Below the pieces are notes generated by a model. The model saw only the letters and a program-made list of their open reading frames with translations, was not told the origin of the DNA and made no database searches. Shown piece by piece: positions 53,449-62,272 of a stretch of DNA of 64,000 nucleotides (the stretch's first letter is position 1; the number at the start of each line of letters is the position of its first letter). Source of the stretch: Macrosoma leucophasiata (taxonomy: Eukaryota; Arthropoda; Insecta; Lepidoptera; Hedylidae); NCBI GenBank assembly GCA_036365455.1, contig JAWQUS010000020.1:2763001-2827000 (forward strand). The letters run 5' to 3'. Position numbers and translations under genes: made by a program.

Positions 53449-53648
53449 TGTATGTATCTTCACGCCAGGTCCCTAACGGGGTAGGCAGAGAGTGTAGAGC
53501 GCCAGACATCCCGGTTCTGACAAACCTCTCGTGCCTCGTCTACCTTCATCATTCTCTTCATACATGCACGCCGATTCCTAAGACTTTTGACCCCACCATC
53601 AGACAGAACTCGACCTATTTGGTCATGGTAGGTCAGCCTTGGTCCTCC
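53449..53648 (-). mobile_element. RTE-type LINE 3' end, copy R4, with TSD
   Basis: Minus strand; reads GGTCGAGTTCTGTCTGATGG to the GGCGTGAAGATACATACATA tail. AATTACTGGGGTA occurs at 53436-53448 and again at 53663-53675. The 14 bases between the LINE 5' end and the second copy are an inverse copy of the flank just beyond. Confidence 0.85.
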
Positions 53649-53692
53649 TTTAGTTTAATAATAATTACTGGGGTAATTATTATTAAACTAAA
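53649..53692. repeat. 20-bp-arm perfect hairpin, 4-nt loop
   Basis: TTTAGTTTAATAATAATTAC, loop TGGG, and the exact inverse. It sits at the 5' junction of the R4 LINE. Confidence 0.97.
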
Positions 53693-53724
53693 CCTTAATC
53701 TTAAAACATATATATTATGTACTA

Positions 53725-53974
53725 GGTGACCCGGCAAACTTCGTATTGCCTCAGAATGAAATAATGTGTCAAAGGTTTGATAGATACGGACTATTTGTAT
53801 GGGAAAATGTAATTGTGGTTATTACTACTTTCCTTCAATTTCTTCATATTTTCTTACCTTTTAAACCTTCCCTGGACTTCCAAAAATCATTCAAACCAAA
53901 ATTAGTTAAATCGGTCCACCCGTTCTCGAATTTTAGCGAGACTAACGAACAGCAATTGATTTTTATATATATAT
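53725..53974 (+). repeat. E1-type repeat, full length
   Basis: GGTGACCCGGCAAACTTCGT to AACAGCAATTGATTTTTATA. Best-preserved copy. Confidence 0.75.
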
Positions 53975-53991
53975 AAGATATTTTATATTCT

Positions 53992-54128
53992 TACTGGTGG
54001 TAGAGCTCCTAGAGGTGGTAACGCATCTGCATTTCGACCTTGGTATTTGTGTGTGTGTCTATAGGCTGCAGTCATCACTTAACATCAATGTGAACTGCAT
54101 GCTTGTTTACCACTTCCATTACATAAAA
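53992..54128 (+). repeat. SINE-B copy with large internal deletion
   Basis: ACTGGTGGTAGAGCTCC joins directly to AGAGGTGGTAACGCATCTGC; the 3' end is complete. Confidence 0.8.
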
Positions 54129-54129
54129 A

Positions 54130-55210
54130 AGGAGTAATTTTAATTTTGAGAGGTCTCGCAGCGCCAATTTAGTATTTTCATAGATCCTGCTTTGATCTAA
54201 AGTTGTAATTTTAATGAAATTGACGACTTTTGTAGAGTTCACGCAGGGCCGAAGTCGTTTGTTTTTTTTTTTTGCTCGCGTGTTTGGATTTTAACAAAAT
54301 AAACTTAAAATACCCTAATTCGAGAAGATTTGCTTAGATTTTTGGAGAATATGAAGTAATAGCATTGGCAACCCTAACCCTGGCCAATCAAAAGTCGCAG
54401 GTTTAACTTCTGATGATGAAAATATTGTCTTTTGTTTTATATTTTGTCAATTTTATAATTTGGGGCATGATTTGTTGTAAAAAATCAAAATCAATTTTTA
54501 AATAGGTATTAAATATTTATTTTTATTGTTATAGGTAAAACTATGAGCTGTACTCATTGCAAATAACGCTTCAATGTTAGGTAAGTAGTAACCCTAAATT
54601 CTATTCCTATCCTTATATGAATATTAACTGGAAGATGAAGAGGTCGCAGATTTCAGTTCGGTCCATCTCGTGGCATGACATCACCACGTGTGGACTGATG
54701 ACCAGGGGCTAAATCTGAAAACATACTTTTTTACATAGGGTAAAAAAATAACTAAGACGCTGCTGTCCGTCGGTATATCTGTCTGTATCTCATGAACCGT
54801 GTCAGCTAGAGAGTTGAAATTTTCACAGATAATGTACTTCTGTTGCCGCTATAACAACTAATACTAAGATAAAATAAATATGTATGGAGGCTGCCATACA
54901 ACAAACGTGTAATTAAGCAAGTTAGTGTATAATCGAGTAAAGATCCAATACATACGAGTATTCAATCGTTCGGTTGATCATAACTCGAGAATTATCTATC
55001 AAATCAACTTGACCACTAAAAATCTTATTACATCTCAGAAAATGATATTTCCTACCAGCAGTAAAAGCCATACGAAAGTTTAAATTTTTATTCCGGAGAC
55101 ATAAAAATGTTTTAAACATCTGATAATGTTTTTTATGTTTTTAGAATATATTTTTTTAATTGTTTCATTTTGTACCTGTTTCTCATTTTTCATCTTCCTT
55201 CTATTTGTTA
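54130..55210. other. Unassigned interval
   Basis: 54129-54206 duplicates 51291-51372. 54770-54900 resembles a dispersed repeat edge (CTGTCCGTCGGTATATCTG, GTTGAAATTTTCACAGATAA). 54934-55015 is duplicated at 55727-55802. No gene. Confidence 0.4.
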
Positions 55211-55530
55211 ACGGCCTCGGTAGCCTAGTGGTAGCAGACCACTACTACTACGCTGACGTCCTGGGTTCGATTCCCGGGTAGGGTGTTATCAGAGATAATG
55301 GTGTAAAGTCCTTTATCTCTGGTTCTATTGGGATTTTTCCATTTTCTGGAAATTTGCCAGTACCTCGAAGTTTGGTAAAAACATGGGCCAAAACGTAACC
55401 GTCTCGTAGGCGTTGTATGTATATTGTATATATGTATATTGTACCGGCGTGTCGTTGGGTGGGCATGTATGCTTGAATGCATGCATTTACCTCTGCCAAC
55501 CCCTTCGGAGATTACAGGCGTGAACTTACG
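55211..55530 (+). repeat. SINE-A copy with central replacement
   Basis: Head, B-box and tail are intact. The middle (about 55400-55465) is replaced by TGTATATTG-type repeats. Confidence 0.8.
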
Positions 55531-55555
55531 TTTCTATTTGTACAAATTGTTTGTT

Positions 55556-55680
55556 CCAGCTAATCTCCGCAACTTCTTAACCGATTTTACCGGACTTTCA
55601 TTAGCAGATTGCTTATGTAACAATGAGTAACTTAGGCGTAGAATTAAATTCTACGCAAACGAAGTCGCGGGCACCGTTAG
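55556..55680 (-). repeat. E3-type repeat, partial
   Basis: GCTAATCTCCGCAACTTC to GAAGTCGCGGGCACCGTTAG, with a GCGTAGAATTAAATTCTACG C palindrome at 55635-55655. Confidence 0.55.
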
Positions 55681-55689
55681 TCCTTCAGT

Positions 55690-56180
55690 AAACTAGATAT
55701 ATGCGTGAATATTGCTTGTTAGCCTATAACCAAGTAAAGATCCAATATTCAATCGCTCGGTAGATCATAACTCGAGAATTATCTATCATATCAACTTGAC
55801 CTCGATATCATTCATTTTATTACGCCATAGCGTTGAGTTATTATTTTCTTTTTACATGTTTTCTTTTATGGGAGTACAGTAGCTTTATTATGGGAGTAAT
55901 ATTGAGTGTGTTGGTGTTGTGCCTGTTACATTTCTTTTTGACGACCTGGGGTGCGACCGCATGTCGACATTGCTCTCGTCATTGTCATTGCTGTCAAATT
56001 TTAAAGTCAATTTTTACTTTAACTAAATAACAATAATCGAAATAATCTACCATTATCGCTTGTTTATCTCCTACGAAAACGAGAACATCAATCAGATTAT
56101 CAATACTACTTTTAAAGGAGCCACAAATCGACATGAAAATTTGACAGCAATGACAGTGTCAGCAGCAATACAGATAGGCG
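55690..56180. other. No recognisable gene
   Basis: 55727-55802 repeats 54934-55015 (GTAAAGATCCAATA, GATCATAACTCGAGAATTAT). 55960-55990 and 56120-56165 share short inverse blocks (GACAGCAATGACAGTG). Confidence 0.4.
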
Positions 56181-56185
56181 ATAGC

Positions 56186-56402
56186 ACCCTGGTTGGTCCA
56201 GAGGTGTGAGTTGACCGTTTGATTCGAAGGGTCGCGGGTTCGATCCCCGCTCCGGGACAAATAATTGTATGGCCTACAAATATTAGTTTCGGTTCTGGGT
56301 ATTTGTGTATGTGTTGTATGTGTACAACGGCATTCACGACACAGGTTTATACCTACTGTGTGTGGGGCTGTGAGTGTAAGCGTATTTTATTTTATTTATT
56401 TT
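56186..56402 (+). repeat. SINE-C copy (second tRNA-derived SINE)
   Basis: Head CCTGGTTGGTCCAGAGGTGT, anticodon-side GTTTGATTCGAAGGGTCGC, B-box GGTTCGATCCC with stem CCGGGA, body GTATGGCCTACAAATATT and GTTGTATGTGTACAACGGCA, tail TTTTATTTTATTTA. About 215 bases. Other copies at 57254(+), 57340(-) and 59764(-). Confidence 0.8.
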
Positions 56403-56509
56403 AATTCTTAGGTGATTATTAGTAAATTGTTTGTGTTATGAAATTGGTAAAAATATGGTTTGTTCTGTCAAAGCTATATAAAGCCAGGCTAAACGTAGTC
56501 GAATTAGTT

Positions 56510-56565
56510 TGCCCGTGACCACGGTAGCTACAAAGCGACCGAAACGTCGGATAAGAGAAGAAGTT
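56510..56565 (+). repeat. GACCGAAACGTCGG motif, second copy
   Basis: GCCCGTGACCACGGTAGCT and AAAGCGACCGAAACGTCGG as in T7 (41400-41440), without the flanking inverted repeats. Confidence 0.6.
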
Positions 56566-56609
56566 ACTAGTAGGTAGTCAAATACAAAATGGGTGTTATT
56601 GATGGCAAG

Positions 56610-56934
56610 CATAGAGCAACACGGGCCACCGGCCGCCGCGGCGCACCGGAGGGGAGTGGCCATATGAAGGCTTTCCCCTCTGTCAAAGTACAAGCCCAAA
56701 TGGTCCTACGCCTGGCACCCAGATGTTTAAATGTGTCACGCACACATTTAAATTGTTTATATATTTTGTTAAAGTCAAGGTGAGAGTTTCGTAGTAATAG
56801 ACGATTTTTGTAGTGTGTGTGTGTATCACACGTATTTCGCCCCGCAAAAAATGACAGACTATTTTGTATCGGTAATAAACGCTATGGATGCTCCCCTCCG
56901 GTCCGCCGCGGCCGGTGGCTCGTGTTGCTCTATG
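56610..56934 (+). mobile_element. T1 TIR element (hAT-like MITE), reference copy
   Basis: 325 bases bounded by CATAGAGCAACACGGGCCAC and its inverse ending GTGTTGCTCTATG. The TIRs are about 45 bases with minor mismatches. ATGGCAAG (56602-56609) and ATGGTAAG (56935-56942) are an 8-bp duplication with one mismatch, fitting a hAT origin. No coding capacity. Confidence 0.85.
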
Positions 56935-57091
56935 ATGGTAAGTAAATCCTAGTATCTTAAACCTACGAATAGCTACATTGTTGGCAATTAACTTATCTAT
57001 CTACAACCAAATGGTAGTGTTCAGCAATTACTCACCAGGTAGGTATATTACTACGACTTCGTAAATATCTTTGTACTTTCATTTCAAGATA

Positions 57092-57600
57092 TTTTTTTAT
57101 CTAATCAAGGTGGCAAACAAGCACGCAGCTTACATTGATGTTAAGTGATGACTGCGGCCTATAGACACGCACATAAAGACCAGAGGTCAAAATGCAGGTG
57201 CGTTGCCACCCCTGACACCTTAGTTGATATGTCTGTGATAAGTTATTGACGTGTCCGCGTGTGAGAAGATCGTTTGATTCCAAGGGTCGTGGTTTATCAC
57301 ATTAGGTATATTACTACGAAGTCGTAGTAATATACTACTATAGCTTACAAATACCTGTAGGCCATACAAATATTTGTCCCGGTGCTGGGATCGAACCCAC
57401 GACCCTTAGAATCAAACGGTCGCTTCACACCGCTGGACTAACTGGGTCATCAATAACTTATCAACTAAGGTCTTAGGAGTGGCAACGCATCTGCATTTTA
57501 ATCTCTGGTCTCTGTGTAAGTGTCTATAGGCTGCAGTCATCACTTAACATCAATGTCAACTGCGTGCTTGTTTTCCACCTTCATTACATAAAAAAATATC
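57092..57600. repeat. Roughly 500-bp palindrome of SINE-B plus SINE-C units
   Basis: Left arm 57092-57319: inverted SINE-B tail, then a SINE-C piece in plus orientation. Centre: GTATATTACTACGA-AG-TCGTAGTAATATAC at 57306-57336. Right arm: inverted SINE-C (57340-57452), then a plus-strand SINE-B tail (57462-57594). The arms share TTAGTTGATA/AAGTTATTGA blocks outside either SINE, so they are copies of one unit. Confidence 0.85.
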
Positions 57601-57913
57601 TTACAAAGTTGTTGGAAGTTCAAGAGAGCTTTTATAATCGATTGTTCGACGAAAGATACTCGAAGAATATATTTTTCTAACAAATCATCTTGACCCACTT
57701 ATTCGTTTACCAAAAGCTTTGGGTTAATATTTGCTAACTTACTACATATTTGAAGGGTTGTAATTCTAAAGGGTCTAAGTGCCAAAAAAAGAAAACAATA
57801 TTATTACAAAAATACAATCTATGTGCCAAGCCTAATAATATTCAAATGGATCTAAGGGCCTGTGTCTTTGAATTTTTTACTCACACACCGATAAAGTTGT
57901 GGCGCGGTCTAAG

Positions 57914-58049
57914 GTTGAGATTCATAGACCGCACTACGACTTTACTTTCGAGCAAAGTACGCTTCGAACTGTCAAAACCCATACATTTCTGACAGTTCTA
58001 AGCATACTTTGCTCAAAGTAAAGTCGTAGTGCGGTCTGTGAATCTCGCA
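57914..58049. mobile_element. T3 palindromic MITE
   Basis: 136 bases, nearly all inverted repeat: ACCGCACTACGACTTTACTT and its inverse AAGTAAAGTCGTAGTGCGGT, each continued by AGCAAAGTACGCTT/AAGCATACTTTGCT and ACTGTCAAA/TGACAGT. CTAAG flanks both sides. It lies just upstream of the DUF7869-like remnant. Confidence 0.9.
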
Positions 58050-58110
58050 CTAAGTGCCAACGTACTTTCGCTCGATAGGGACTGTGATTGTGTGCGTGCG
58101 GTAGTACAGT

Positions 58111-58866
58111 AGGCAACTATCATGCTGCAACCTATGTCTTCATATTGCTGGTAATCAGCAAGCATACATTTGCCTTTGGAACGAGTCGTATGCAGGCAGA
58201 GGTGGTAATGAAGTAGGCTCTTCTATTTTCAAGGTACTAAACATGATGTCAACTAAAACTTAAAAAAAGCATGCAGTTATTTGGAGTGATAACTGTATTG
58301 GACAGAACAAAAACCGAATGGTTCTTTTTGCCTTGATCTATTTGGTAGCTAACGGTATTTATGATACTATTGATCATAAATACTTGGTCAGTGGTCATTC
58401 TTTCATGTCCTGCGATCGAGATTTAGCTCAAATTAAAAAAAGGAAGAAAGTCGTTAAATGTTTCGAACCAAAGGATGTCGCAAAAATGATTCAAGACTCG
58501 TGTCACAATAATCCATTTACCGTGATTAATTTAGAGCAAATGGATTTTAAAGGCTTTAATCAGGCATCCGCCACTTTTTTAAATACTGCTAAGTTAAAAA
58601 TCTCAACTATTTCTTGGATCCGCATCGATAAAGAAAAGTTACCTTATGTTGATTTAAAAGAATCGCACAACGATTCAATACCGTGGGACAGTATCAACAT
58701 TTTTAAAAAAGGCAAGTCACCAAATCACTTTAAAAACTACGTTTTGCCTGTGCTAGAAGCTCAAAATAATATTTCTAAAGAAAAATTAAAGGATTTAAAG
58801 GAAATGCTACCATACATACCCCCCGAAAATAAAGCTTATTACGAACATTTGATTAGTCAATCCTAA
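58111..58866 (+). pseudogene. DUF7869-like protein, C-terminal remnant with a nonsense codon
   Basis: The frame reads RQLS..NL..HIAG, then CLWNESYAGRGGNEVGSSIF, a TAA at 58261-58263, then WSDNCIGQNKNRMVLFALIY, then HKYLVSGHSFMSCDRDLAQI and a lysine-rich region, ending normally at 58866. The WNE...RG..E, SDNC.GQN and GHS.M.CDRD motifs are those I associate with DUF7869-type multicopy insect proteins, probably transposon-derived with an RNase H-like fold. 182 codons are open after the stop. Upstream frames are degraded (a TAG at 58102-58104) and a MITE lies there. Reading as a broken copy is secure; the family name is from memory of motifs. Confidence 0.7.
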
Positions 58867-59099
58867 GCCTGAGAACTTTTTTAATATCTTTTATAAAGGC
58901 ACTTAGCCCATTTTGAATATTATTTCTTTTGACACTTAGGACATGCTAAAATACTCAATGTTTATTTCGTATTAATTTCTTGATTGCCTATCTTATTTTA
59001 ATTTTTTCCATATAATATAACTAAAAGATATGTGTTAAATTGATTTAAGTAAAAATAAATAATTATTTCATTAATTTGTGTATTTTATAACCTATTTTA
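58867..59099. other. 3' flank of the DUF7869-like remnant
   Basis: AT-rich, with AATAAATAATTATT at about 59057, a possible polyadenylation context. Confidence 0.3.
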
Positions 59100-59440
59100 T
59101 TTTTAAAGAAAAATGGAAAGAAAAATTTGACTTCAGGCGAGACTCGATCTCGCGACATACTGGGAATCTAGTCCAGCCGCTCTTCCAATTGAGCTACTGA
59201 AGCCCTGCCCGATTTGTCAAATCTTTCCTTCACATCTATTGCATTGCTTTATGGTAGCAGCAGCGCCATCTATTACCAACTATGCTAGTTAGGCAAGCTC
59301 AATTGGAAGAGCGGCTGGACTAGATTCCCAGTAGGTCGCGAGTTCGAGTCTCGCCTGAAGTCAAATTTTTCTTTCCATTTTTCTTTAAAAATAAAATATA
59401 TTTCACAAGCATGTGTTAATGAGAAATAATATAAAACATT
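59100..59440. mobile_element. tRNA-bearing foldback element F, copy 3 (both arms)
   Basis: Left flank AAAGAAAAATGGAAAGAAAA and an inverted tRNA-like unit (59129-59203), a spacer with GGTAGCAGCAGCGCCATCTA, then a plus-strand tRNA-like unit (59296-59362, lacking its 5' acceptor strand) and the mirrored flank TTTTTCTTTCCATTTTTCTT to CATGTGTTAATG. Confidence 0.8.
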
Positions 59441-59569
59441 TTATAACCTTTTTTTGTTATATCTCTAAAACATGAAATTGGCACTTAGACGGTTTAGACT
59501 TACAACCCTTCATTTACTTTCGAAGAAATGTGTTATTCGTATGTATTTCTTTTATGATTCTATTAAGAT

Positions 59570-59660
59570 TGTAAGACAAGTGGGTAAACTGATGGAAAGT
59601 AGTCATCGTTTATTATGGACATTTGCAACGCCAGGGGAATTTTTAGCGCATAAGGTATCT
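59570..59660 (-). mobile_element. LINE L1-related fragment, degraded
   Basis: CTGATGGAAAGTAGTCATCG and ACATTTGCAACGCCAGGGGA match the L1 3' end. Confidence 0.5.
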
Positions 59661-59697
59661 TGTTTATGCCGCCGTGGGTTATTAATGCCGCCTACCA

Positions 59698-60036
59698 TTT
59701 TTTTTTCTCTCACTGCCAATGGATGACTGGCAGAGAGCGCTTTTAGCGTGAAGTCCACCATTTAATAATAATAATAAAATAAAATACGCTTACACTCACA
59801 GCCCCACAGTAGGTATAAACCTGTGTCGTGGGTGCCGTTGTACACATACAACACATACACAAACACCCAGACCCGAAACAAATATCTGTAGGCCATACAA
59901 ATATTTGTCCCAGTGCGGGGATCGAACCCGCGACCCTTCGATTCAAACGATGGTTTCACACCGCTGTACTAACCGGGTCGTCAACCATTTGCTCATATGT
60001 TTTATATGTTGTGGCAATAAAGATTGAATAAAGTTT
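59698..60036 (+). mobile_element. LINE L4 3' end split by SINE-C
   Basis: GAGAGCGCTTTTAGCGTGAAG before the SINE-C, and GTTGTGGCAATAAAGATTGA after it. Same tail as 52428-52563 in the opposite orientation. Confidence 0.65.
59764..59983 (-). repeat. SINE-C copy with TSD, nested in LINE L4
   Basis: Complete inverted copy with an AATAAT tail. ACCATTT at 59757-59763 and 59984-59990 is the 7-bp target duplication. Confidence 0.9.
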
Positions 60037-60038
60037 TT

Positions 60039-60324
60039 ACTGGCGGTAGAGCTCCAGTGACGGAGCTCGCGGGCGTAGGCACCACCGCATTACCTAATAT
60101 ACTTGCCGCTAAATGGTAGTGTTCAGCACTATCGTGTTCCGGTCAGGTGGTTATGTACGGCCCAGTAATTTCCGGCACAGAGGCATAACACCTTAGGCTT
60201 CAGGAGTAGTAACGCATCTGCATTTTGACCTTGGTCTTTGTGTGGGTGTCTATAGGCTGCAGTCATCACTTAACATCAATGTGAACGGCATTCTTGTTTG
60301 CCAATTCCATTACATTAAAAAAAA
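60039..60324 (+). repeat. SINE-B copy, full length
   Basis: Starts directly after the L4 tail; ends CCATTACATTAAAAAAAA. Confidence 0.88.
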
Positions 60325-60385
60325 TAAATCGAACTTAAGTTTAGAGGCGGGGATTTCTAACTTGTTTTTTTGGCGACTTAGATAG

Positions 60386-60465
60386 CATACATGCAAACAC
60401 CCACGACTCGCCGGTTACGTTTTTGGCCCATGTTACAGGTGGCGAACCTGTTGCCATCTCCGGCA
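60386..60465 (-). repeat. SINE-A fragment
   Basis: Inverted body piece, CATGCAAACACCCACGACTC to GTTGCCATCTCCGG. Confidence 0.65.
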
Positions 60466-60658
60466 TCATCTCATCTAATTTAATTTAATATGCCTTATTT
60501 GTGTAATTGGAAACAGCTGGACCAAATTTGATGAAATTCAAAACTTTTATCACTTTATATTTTTGACTTCGGAGAGATGAAACGCGTGATAATCTCATAT
60601 TTCTGTAATACGAACTATAAGATTTTTTAATGATATGAACTACGATCTAGCAATACAC

Positions 60659-60868
60659 CTGGTGGTAGAGCTCCAGTGACGGAGGTAGCGGGCGTAAGCA
60701 CCACCGCATTACCTAATACACTTGCCGCTAAATGGTAGTGTTCGGCATTATCGTGTTACGGTCAGGTGGTAATGTACGGCCCTGTAATTTTCGGGTATAA
60801 ATAACACCTTAAGCCTCAGGAGTGGTAACGCATCTACATTTTGACCTTGGTCATTGTGTGGGTATATT
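60659..60868 (+). repeat. SINE-B copy, 3'-truncated
   Basis: CTGGTGGTAGAGCTCCAGTG to GGTCATTGTGTGGGTATA. Confidence 0.8.
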
Positions 60869-60869
60869 T

Positions 60870-61480
60870 TTAACTAGTTTTTAATAAACAAATATTAACT
60901 GCAGTCGCTCTCGAAATGTTAATTTAATGTTAACCTTGAGCTTTGATATTTCCGCCATGTTGAATATTGAGATGTGACGTCACTCGTTCAGAGATGGATT
61001 GGATGGCGTGCACTTTAAAACTGAGGCTCGGTTCCACCTAAATATTTATTAAAGTTACGATTTTTGTCAAAGGAGATGTTGCAAAAATGTATGGACCTCC
61101 GGCCATGTATTGTACACAATATCAATAACAGGAAAAATCAATATAAAAACGTTTTTTACTGCATATTTTCACTTATTTAGCTTTGTTTGCAGTTACAAAA
61201 TATTATTTGCAGTTAGAATTGCAACTCAAACCAACATGGCGAATATGGCGGGCGACGTCATTTTGACATTTTCATTTTTAAATTGTTTTTTGATTTTAAA
61301 GTTCTTGGAGAAAAAAGTAATATTTTCTAAATACTATCGAAATCGATTTCATGTGTTAATACTAAGAACTTAAACTAATCGATTTCCAATTTAAAGAAGC
61401 GTCGGCTGTATCGCCGCCATGTTGAATATGGTTGAAAATGATAAAATCGTTTGAATTAAATGTGGTAGTAACTCTAAAAT
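60870..61480. other. Unassigned, with repeated GCCATGTTGAATAT and CRE-like motifs
   Basis: GCCATGTTGAATAT occurs at about 60955 and 61420, AACATGGCGAATATGGCGG at 61234, and TGACGTCA at about 60977. These resemble YY1/Pho and CREB sites, but no gene is next to them. Confidence 0.3.
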
Positions 61481-61484
61481 ATGT

Positions 61485-61772
61485 ACTGGTGGTAGAGCTC
61501 CAGTGACGGAGCTCGCGGGCGTAGGCACCACCGCATTACCTAATATACTTGCCGCTAAATGGTAGTGTTCAACACTATCGTGTTCCGGTCAGGTGGTAAT
61601 GTACGGCCCTATCATAGGCATAACTCCTTAGGCCCCAGCAGTGGTAACGCATCTGCATTGTGACCTTGGTCTTTGTGTGGGTGTCTATAGGCTGCAGTCA
61701 TCACTTAACATCAATGTGAACTGCATGCTTGTTTACCACTTCCATTACATAAAAAAAAAAAAAAAAAAAAAA
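61485..61772 (+). repeat. SINE-B reference copy, with TSD
   Basis: About 280 bases plus an A tail of 22. Head ACTGGTGGTAGAGCTCCAGT then GACGGAGCTCGCGGGCGTAG; middle GCCGCTAAATGGTAGTGTTC and GTTCCGGTCAGGTGGTAATG; 3' half GTGTCTATAGGCTGCAGTCA and CATGCTTGTTTACCACTTCC ATTACATAAAA. ATGTACT before the head (61481-61487) recurs after the A tail (61772-61778). The A tail and target duplication show RNA-mediated insertion. No convincing tRNA, 5S or 7SL match was found for the head, so the promoter source is unknown. More than 25 pieces occur in this window. Confidence 0.85.
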
Positions 61773-61779
61773 TGTACTT

Positions 61780-62272
61780 GAATAAATTAATTGTATTTTT
61801 TTCGGATTCTTCTTTAATTTACCCATTTTTTGAGGACGTGTACGAACTAGAGCCGAGCTCGCAACATCTCCTTTCGTTACATTGACTTTTAAAAATCATT
61901 TTAGTTTGCGAGATAATTTCGTAATAATAGATTTATTTTAATGAATATTGACTTCAACATGCGTTGGACCAGCGTATGTTTATTTTATTTTTATTGACAT
62001 TAATAAATTAACCAACGCGCTTTTGCAGTGCAGTTACAAATCTGATGTCATTAAAATTTTATAATTTTCAAATGGTGCCACTCATTTTTTTGCTTAACCG
62101 GTACTTTAACTAACTTGTTAAATAATATGATTCAATGTCGTTCGAAATATTTCTCCAAAATAGGACTCATCAGAATATCAGCGTTGTAGCTCTTACGTTA
62201 ACAAATAGCTGAGATGGGTACCATTTTTCTGGCTGTATAACCATACCATTTATTTTAGTAATGTCTTAATTA
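61780..62272. other. No recognisable feature
   Basis: AT-rich. GCAACATCTCCTTTCG (61861) is an inverse of AAAGGAGATGTTGC (about 61068), a possible pair of element ends 0.8 kb apart with the SINE-B between them. Confidence 0.3.

Noticed and set aside
57914..58049. Intron of the DUF7869-like gene
   Set aside because: It is a palindromic MITE with its own short flank duplication, not bounded by GT...AG in a coding frame.
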